The notes under the pieces: generated by a model
Seen by the model: the letters and a program-made list of their open reading frames with translations, nothing else
Told to the model about the DNA's origin: nothing
Database searches by the model: none
Program-made: the position numbers and the translations under genes
Shown here: positions 57,377-64,000 of the stretch, one piece after another
Position numbering within the stretch: position 1 is the first letter of the stretch
Layout: every line of letters starts with the position of its first letter
NCBI GenBank assembly: GCA_023678885.1
Contig: CM043002.1
Span: forward strand, 390,022-454,021
DNA from: Pogostemon cablin
Lineage: Eukaryota; Streptophyta; Magnoliopsida; Lamiales; Lamiaceae
Reading direction: 5' to 3'
Length of the DNA: 64,000 bases

Positions 57377-57540
57377 ATCTTGGGGTACTGCTCGTATGTA
57401 ACCTTCCATTTCTTCTAAAACTTTAATCTTCATACTTTCCGACAAGAAACAGTAGCAACATCCAATACACCTGGTATAGGAAACGAACCAGGGTTGTGCT
57501 GAGGTCTGTTGAAGGAACGGGATTGATCCAACACACTTCG

Positions 57541-59057
57541 TGTTGAGTGATATTTTCATCTAAATTTTAGTGTCTTTTTATGTATGTTTTCGTATTATTT
57601 TATCTATTTTTGGGTACTATTTGATTGTGTTTTGTATTTTTATGGAGATGTGTGTGAATGAACTTAAACATATGATTTTTAGGCAAAAATAGATCCTAGA
57701 CGTGAAAAGGAAGACGTATGAAAAAGCAGATCTCAATTCGGAGTTGAAACGAGGGAGAACGAGCCGAAACAAAATTGTAAAAATAGGGGTTGCACCAACA
57801 CGGCCGGCCGTGTTGCAGCACACGACCCGTGTTACGCAACACGGCCCTGTAACTCTTGGCCATTTTCTGACATCAAAAATGCCTACACGGCCACCCTGTG
57901 ACCATGTTGCAGCACACGAGTCGTATTGCTGCAGGATCAGAAATATATCAGAACCCTTCTAGAAGCTTCCCAAGGGGTATAAATACCCAATACTTTAATA
58001 TTTGATCAGATTTTGGTGGTTTTGCCCTGCACACACACATCACATACCATTTCATCCATTTTACACCATCATCTTCATCGATTCTTCATCCATACCATCT
58101 ACCATCATCCCACCATCAAAACCTTCATCCAATTGAGGAAAAGAAGCAAAGAAGAGAGGAGAATTGCAAGGGAAGGAAGGAGATCACCCTTGAAGCACTT
58201 CAAGGGAGTTTTCATCCATACTTTGAAGTGAAACCTTATTGTTTATCATGTTTTATAAGGATCTTAATGTCTATGTTGATTTCTTTTTTAATATGGTAGG
58301 CTAATCTCCCTTATGAGATTAGAAACATGAGAGTTGTTGGATAATTTTTGAATTTGTGTATTTGAATTCATATGTTGATTGGGCAAATGAATTTTCTATC
58401 ATTGATGTTTGAATCTTGAGGTTTATGATGGTTTGTGTGTTTAATTGTTCTAAATATGTGATAAATTGGGAAATCAATTATATACTTAGGATAATTGAGT
58501 GAATCATTTCATCAAACACTTCATGTGCATTATAAATTGTAAAGAGATTGAGAAATCCTTTAGAATTTCGAACCCTTTGATAGAACATATGATTGGTTTG
58601 ATCGAGAGGTTGATTAATTGTGTGAAGGGATTCTCATTTCAAGCTTAGTACCTAGTTGGAATTTTTTGAGTGAGAACCAATCCATTGAGCTAATTGAGAT
58701 TCATATCCTATCCATCTCGAGAGGGAGCTTAGGTGAACTTAGTGTTGGCCCTTAGTCTTATATCCATGATCATATGAATTTGATGCATTTATCCTAAGAT
58801 TTCCACTTCTTAGTTGTTGTTAATCTCACTTTTACTTAACTTGGAATACCACTCATCCATTTATCTATCTTGTTTGTTGATCATTACTTACTTGCTTGCT
58901 TTGATTGATTTTATTACTTGTTTGAACATCTATCCATTGATGATTCGTCTCTATAAAATCACAAGAAATGTGAGATCGCTTAAGCACTAGTGTCTTCCTC
59001 CATGTGGTTCGATAAATTCTTGAATTGGTCAACCCGACTACAAGTTATAGCTAATCA
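57541..59057 (+). repeat. 5' LTR of the Ty3-type element
   Basis: About 1517 bp, TGTTGAGTG...CTAATCA. It aligns with 62634-64000 throughout. TATA box at 57978-57985 within GGGGTATAAATACCC. It contains short palindromic CACGGCCG/GTGTTGCAGCACACGA repeats near 57797-57930. Confidence 0.9.
57978..57985 (+). promoter_or_regulatory. LTR TATA box
   Basis: TATAAATA, conserved at 63080-63087 in the other LTR. It probably sets the transcript start about 30 bp downstream. Confidence 0.7.
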
Positions 59058-59059
59058 AA

Positions 59060-59077
59060 TGACGCCGTTGCCGGGGA
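59060..59077 (+). other. Primer-binding site, tRNA-Asp type
   Basis: TGACGCCGTTGCCGGGGA, one mismatch from TGGCGCCGTTGCCGGGGA, the complement of the tRNA-Asp 3' end. It starts two bases after the LTR. Confidence 0.85.
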
Positions 59078-59298
59078 GGTAACGGTTGCTAGTGGTTTGA
59101 CGAAGGAGTGTTTTGATTAGTATTACTTGAGATATTTTTATTGCTTTTTATTATTTGCTTTGGAAAATTTTTTATCTCACTTTTTTCGTTTTGATAGGTA
59201 CGTGAAAACTATCTTGAGAGAAGAAGAAGGGGAATCAAAGCCAAAAAATAGAAAGTTTAAAGAAGAATTGTAGTACGCATTGAGAAGAGCATTTAAAT

Positions 59299-60597
59299 GG
59301 ATGGTTGGAATCAATTCACAAATGTCTTTGGAGATCATATTGCAAGGGTTTTACCTCCACAATCAAGATGTTATATGAATGAGAGCATATGGTTATAATT
59401 TCCAAATGAATCAAGATAGCTCTCAATACTACAATCAAGGAAGAAATGGAGAATGGCAACAAGATTACAATGTAAATACATTCCACCCTTATCAAGCATG
59501 TGTTTATTCTTCACCAAATCCCGACACCAATCCTCCGTTCCAAAACTACGCCTTACTTGAATTGTATAGAAGATGTGCTCAAGGAAGTGATGAAGGCCAA
59601 AATTTTCAATCAAGTTTATTTTTCAACGAATCCTCCGAGATAATTACCCCCACTACCTTGGAATTGACAAGACAAATAATGATGATGAATCAAGGTGCTT
59701 ATGGTCAAGTCTTGCCTAGTTCAAGTTTGGGAGTGGTCAAAATGTGCAAGGTGTGTCGATTCCTAGCCGTATGGAGCAAGAAGAGTGGAGGATGTCTAAC
59801 CATCAAATAGAAAATGCTTCTTTCATAGGAGTAGATGATTTTCAAGGAAATATTCTAAACAACTATGAAAGAAGTTTTCAAGAGAATTATCCACCAATTC
59901 AAGGATGGAATTTTGGTAATCAAGAGGGGGGAGACTTTCAACAAGTTAAGGAAGAAAAATCATCAATAGAAGTCTTGATTGAGATGATGGAAGCAAGCCT
60001 TGAGGAGGACAAGAAAAGAGATGAGGCAACTAAGAAGAGGTTCGAAGCCTTGGAGCATCAAGTAAGCCAAATTGTAAGTGCTTTGACCAATTTTCAACAA
60101 ATTGAAGAACTCAAAGAGGAGAGCAAAGTTAAGAAGAGTTGGAGAAAGAAGAGAATTTGGGAGATGAAGAATCAAATAAGGTATTTGAAGAGCCTATTGA
60201 GGCGAATGATGTTGATGAAGAGGAACAAAGTCGAAAAGCAAGTGATGATGACTTGAAAAGTGAAATGAGCATTTCTAAACCTTTAAACTCTTTAAGTTGC
60301 TTTGAATTTCATAATATTGTTTACATTGACTTTGTTTTACCCATTGATTCTTCTCATATTCTTAGAAACAAAAGAGAACTCGAAGAGATGTTGGAGATCT
60401 ATTTGGTAAAGAGGAATAAGTGGTGTTCAATAATGGAAAGGGCAATGGAGTGTAAGCTCAAGAGAATCAAATTTTTAAAGCCATGCTCGAAGGATGCAAC
60501 GGAGGTTGTTACTTGCCACAAGTGCCTACTAGAGGAAGAAGCACAACGGTTAAAGTTCGATGGCAAGGACGAAAGATATCCGTGGTCATTCCGATGA
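59299..60597 (+). pseudogene. Gag-like ORF of the Ty3-type element (frameshifted)
   Basis: A start MDGWNQFTNVFGDHIA at 59299 is followed by three overlapping open stretches in three frames: 59379-59810 (FHPYQACVYSSPNPDTNPPF), 59744-60256 (Glu/Lys-rich, with IEVLIEMMEASLEEDKKRDE and FEALEHQVSQIVSALTNF, a likely coiled coil) and 60139-60597 (FHNIVYIDFVLPIDSSHILR). At least two frameshifts, near 59735 and 60135, separate them. The coiled-coil part resembles the region after the capsid in Athila-type Gag; the rest I do not recognise. No zinc knuckle is seen. Confidence 0.55.
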
Positions 60598-60623
60598 GTT
60601 CTCCATATCCCGTCCGGCTTGAA

Positions 60624-60662
60624 GACATTAAACTTAGTGCTAGATGGGAGGCAACCCATCAT
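60624..60662 (+). other. Conserved post-coding motif of Athila/Tat-like elements
   Basis: GACATTAAACTTAGTGCTAGATGGGAGGCAACCCATC. A closely similar phrase ending GGGAGGCAACCCA commonly follows the coding region in plant Athila/Tat-type elements (from memory). It supports the Ty3 assignment. Confidence 0.5.
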
Positions 60663-60856
60663 TATCTTTTATAGCTTTATTTAATGCTTTCAATAAGGAT
60701 GGTGGATTTATTTTTTTTTCTTGCATTTTTAGCATGTAGGTTGATTGTGCTTGTAAGGAAGATGCATATTGAAGATACGAAGGGTGCTTGGTTTGAAGTG
60801 TGTAAGTTCATCACACCACTGTTTGCAAACTTAACTCAAAACTCTTGTTTCAATTT

Positions 60857-60868
60857 AAGTTTGGGGGG
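60857..60868 (+). other. Internal polypurine tract
   Basis: AAGTTTGGGGGG, near-identical to the tract before the 3' LTR. A second internal PPT is known from Athila/Tat-like elements with a long region downstream of pol. Confidence 0.6.
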
Positions 60869-60869
60869 A

Positions 60870-62620
60870 TATGGTATGGTGTGACATACTTTGTCTTGAA
60901 GGCATATACTTTTCGTATTTTTGTGGCAATTTTAAAATTTTTCTCGTGGGTTTTGGTCTGATTGGTTGTGTTGAAGTAGATGATAATCCGTGTTTTGATA
61001 ACTAATGTAGATCTAATGGTCTTGTTGAGCATGTATGAAGGGTATTGGAAGCACGAGCTCGGAGCTAACAACTTCTACTACCAAATGCCTATTGAGGGAG
61101 TTCATTCTACACCCTACCACTTCTATGTGTTTAGCATAATTAATTTGATTTGGATTGATGTGATTACCATGTTACTTCATTTGTTATATTTGTGGGAGGT
61201 TTACTTTCGTAATTTATGATTTCCTTTTCAATCAAAGTTGGGATGTTTGTGAGCTTAATTGTCATGGATGATATGAATGTGTGCTTCATTATTTATTAAT
61301 GGTATTTTTTTTTTTGCATGTTATGTATTTTTGTTTGTGTCTTGTTCGGTGAGTCTTTTCTTAAATGTTTTGTGTGTATTTTATTTTGTCTTGGTATGTT
61401 TAGTGGTTTATTTTTAGGAAGGTTGTGAGTCATTTTTGAATGTGAGTGATGTCATGTTGTGGTGATAAGTGATGACAAGTTATGATTAAGAATTTCTACA
61501 CTTTCGAATTGTGACATGTTCTATTTAACTTGTTCAATTTTGAGATGAATGTGGTGTAATAAGTTCCTTAAGGTTCGAGCACAAGCTTGTGATCATTTGA
61601 GCCTCAACCGTGCATACATGGTTTTCTTCATGAGCGGATTGGTTGTGTTTGATAAGTTAAAACTAGCTCAAGGACTATAGGAACGAGCCTGATTAGTGGA
61701 GATTAGTGAAATGATCTAAGGTCATCCTTGTTATTTATAGTCATTGTCATATATTTTCCTACCATGAACATCATCCCTAGTCAACCACTTTGAGCATTTA
61801 AGCTTATTTATTGTGATATAAGCACATTACAAGCCATAATTACCACGTGAGCCTTATATATTTACCCTTTTGTGTGAGTGATTGAGGAGATGGTGACTAG
61901 AAATATTTGATGAGATAACTAAAGAAGAAAGAAAATGGTAAACAAGCAAGAAAAGGGATGCAAAGAGCACGAGCACGAATGTACATGCAACCTTATAATA
62001 AGAAAATGAGCAAAGCAACAACAATATGCTCAAGTACTTAAAAGTCCAAAGAAGGAAGCATAAATCAAAAGAAGCTAAAAAATCTAAGGAAAGTTGATGA
62101 TTAGTGCTTGTGAACATTAAAGACAAGAAAGGAAGAAAGAAAAGTGGAGAAGTTGGAGAAATTGACCATCTCTTCGATTACTTGCACTTGTTTAGTCACT
62201 AATATCCATATTCTACCTACCCTAGCAAAGAGCCTATTATTACATCCTAATTAAAGACCTTTTTTATCATTGATTGAAACTTTGGTGGTTTGTGAATATA
62301 GTCCACGAGCAAGCTTATAACAAGTCGAGTCAATCAGTTAATGAGTGTTGATTTATCTTACCTTCATAGAGTGTTGAGTGAAATTGATAATCTATGTGAG
62401 GTTTGGACTAAAAAGGGATTATATTACACTTTATTCTCTTTTGATTGAACTTGTTAATATTTTTTGCATGTCATGAATCTAATGTAGTAGGATGACTTAG
62501 CATGATTTGTAGTTCTTATTACTATTGATGTGTTATTACTTATGTTCGTTTAGTCTTTTTCTAGGTGAAAATCTCTCCCCTTATTTTATCATTTTCGTTG
62601 TTCGGGATGCACAACACTTT
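60870..62620 (+). other. Non-coding 3' region of the Ty3-type element
   Basis: 1.75 kb between the two PPT-like tracts. No open frame with homology on either strand; T-rich with scattered GTTTTGTG phrases. Long non-coding stretches here are typical of non-autonomous large LTR elements. Confidence 0.6.
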
Positions 62621-62633
62621 AAGTTTGGGGGTG
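62621..62633 (+). other. Polypurine tract before 3' LTR
   Basis: AAGTTTGGGGGTG directly before the LTR start TGATGAGTG. Confidence 0.85.
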
Positions 62634-64000
62634 TGATGAGTGATATTTTCACCTAAATTTTAGTGTCTTTTTATGTGTGTTTTTGTATTATTTTATCCAT
62701 TTTTGTGTACTATTTGGTTGTGTTTTGTGTTTTTATGGAGATGTGTGTGAATGAGCTTAAACGTATGATTTTCAAGCAAAAATAGATCCTAAACGGGAAA
62801 AGGAAGACGTAGGAAAAAATGAATTTCAATTCGGAGTTGAAACAAGGGAGAACGAGCCGAAACAAAATTACAAAAACAGGAGTTGCACCAACACGACTTG
62901 TCGTGTTGCAGCACACGACCCATGTTGCAGCACATGACCCGAGTTGACCTGTAAGCCTTGGCCATTTTCTGACATAAAAAATGCCTACACGGCCACCCTG
63001 TGGCCGTGTTGCAGCACACGAGTCGTATTGTTGCAGGATCAGAAACATATCAGAACCCTTCTAGAAGCTTCCCAAGGGGTATAAATACTCAATACTTCAA
63101 TATTTGATCAAATTTAGGTGGTTTTGCCCTGCACACACACATCACACACCATTTCCTCCTTTTTACACCATCATCTTCATCCATTCTTCATCCATACCAT
63201 CTACCATCATCCCACCATCAAAACCTTCATCCAATTGAGGAAAAGAAGCAAGGAAGAGATGAGAATTGTAAGGGAAGGAAGGAGATCACCATTAAAGCAC
63301 TTCAAGAGAGTTTTCATCCATACTTTGTAGTGAAACCGTATTATTTATCATGTTTTGTCAGGATCTTAATGTCTATGTTGATTTCCTTTTGAATATGGTA
63401 GGTTAATCTCCCTTGTGAGATTAGCAGCATGAGAGTTGTTGGATAATTTTTGGATTTGTGTATTTGAATTCATATGTTGATTGGGCAAATGAATTTTCTA
63501 CCATTGATGTTTGAAATCTTGAGATTTATGATGGTGTGTGTGTTTAGCTGTTCTAAATATGTGATTAGATTGAGAAATCAATTATATACTTAAGATAATT
63601 GAGTGAATTATTTCATCAAACACTTCATGTGCATTATAAATTGTAAAGAGATTGAGAAATCCTTTAGAATTTAGAACCCTTTGATAGAACATGTGATTGG
63701 TTTGATCAAGAGGTTGATTAATTATGTGAAGGGACTCATTTCAAGCTTAGTACCTAGTTGAATTGTTTGAGTGAGAACCAATCCGTTGAGTAAATTGAGA
63801 TTCATATCTTATCCATCTCGAGAGGGAGCTTAGGTGAACTTAGTGTTGGTCCTTACTCTTATACCCATGATCATATGAATTTGATGCATTTATCCTAGGA
63901 TTTTCACTTCTTAATTGTTGTTAATCTCACTTTTATTTAACTTGGAAAACCACTCATCCATTTATCTATCTTGTTTGTTGATCATTGCTTGCTTGCTTAC
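62634..64000 (+). repeat. 3' LTR of the Ty3-type element (incomplete)
   Basis: TGATGAGTGATATTTTC... matches the 5' LTR over 1367 bp to the window end, with differences every few tens of bases. TATA box at 63080-63087. The last ~150 bp and the target duplication lie beyond the window. Confidence 0.9.

Larger units (their letters stand above)
49010..57540 (+). mobile_element. Endogenous pararetrovirus copy C (most complete)
   Basis: Covers the viral genome from just before the primer site through ORF1-ORF5, promoter, poly(A) signal and part of the leader. Without the 958-bp insertion it spans about 7.6 kb, the usual size of a caulimovirid genome. The left host junction is near 49010. The right end coincides with the start of a Ty3-type LTR at 57541. 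Numerous single-base stops and a few frameshifts interrupt the ORFs, so it is an old inactive copy. Confidence 0.92.
57541..64000 (+). mobile_element. Non-autonomous Ty3-type LTR element (right end outside window)
   Basis: LTRs at 57541-59057 and 62634-64000+ (the latter incomplete here). The PBS resembles tRNA-Asp, the internal region is 3.6 kb with gag-like remnants, and there are two G-rich PPT-like tracts. The PBS and the GGGAGGCAACCCA motif after the coding part are typical of plant Athila/Tat-type Ty3 elements. No protease, RT or integrase is present, so it depended on a partner. It inserted into or at the end of EPRV copy C. Confidence 0.85.

Overview
The window is intergenic DNA of a flowering plant, probably a eudicot. 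It is AT-rich, has no intact host gene of normal size, and is packed with broken transposable elements: two Ty1/copia families, a non-autonomous Ty3-type LTR element, a Helitron, a Mutator-like element, a hAT-type element, a Stowaway MITE, a CACTA-like MITE and several foldback repeats. It also holds at least three copies of one endogenous pararetrovirus (EPRV, family Caulimoviridae). No gene looks translatable as a full functional protein; nearly all coding signal is decayed transposon or viral sequence. The species cannot be named from the sequence.

Layout. 1-5959: a complete but dead copia element (minus strand) with a 5-bp target duplication. 5960-7719: low-complexity host DNA with one weak candidate micro-gene on the minus strand. 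7720-37455: EPRV material split by copia family X. EPRV copy A (7720-11263) abuts two X elements in minus orientation (X1 11264-15316, X2 15317-23715). A short EPRV RT/RNase H piece follows (23716-24475), then X sequence in plus orientation (24476-32025), then EPRV copy B (32026-37455). 37456-49009: AT-rich DNA with small DNA transposons, including a Helitron (42728-45095) that carries a duplicated TATA-plus-hairpin module and a Mutator-like element (45272-46223). 49010-57540: EPRV copy C, the most complete, with a 958-bp hAT-type insertion (54787-55744). 57541-64000: a Ty3-type element with a tRNA-Asp-like primer site and gag-like remnants but no pol; its right LTR runs off the window.

How the parts fit. 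Comparing the EPRV copies gives one ancestral viral genome: primer-binding site; ORF1; ORF2 (coiled coil), which overlaps ORF1 by ATGA in copy A; ORF3 with coat protein, CCHC knuckle, 30K-type movement protein and an unrecognised C-terminal domain; ORF4 with aspartic protease, reverse transcriptase and RNase H; ORF5, resembling a transactivator/viroplasmin; then a promoter with TGACG repeats, a TATA box and a downstream poly(A) signal. Coat before movement protein plus a transactivator suggests the cavemovirus/solendovirus side of the family, while two small 5' ORFs joined by ATGA recall badna- and tungroviruses. This combination is the best candidate here for an undescribed lineage. All copies carry stops, frameshifts or deletions.

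Copia family X is the second point of interest. Its LTRs, PBS, PPT and pol are clearly shared between copies, but the leader between the PBS and a conserved CGAATTCG block is unrelated in the three copies: GC-rich in X1, a 62-bp tandem array plus a 176-bp duplication in X2, AT-rich short repeats in X3.
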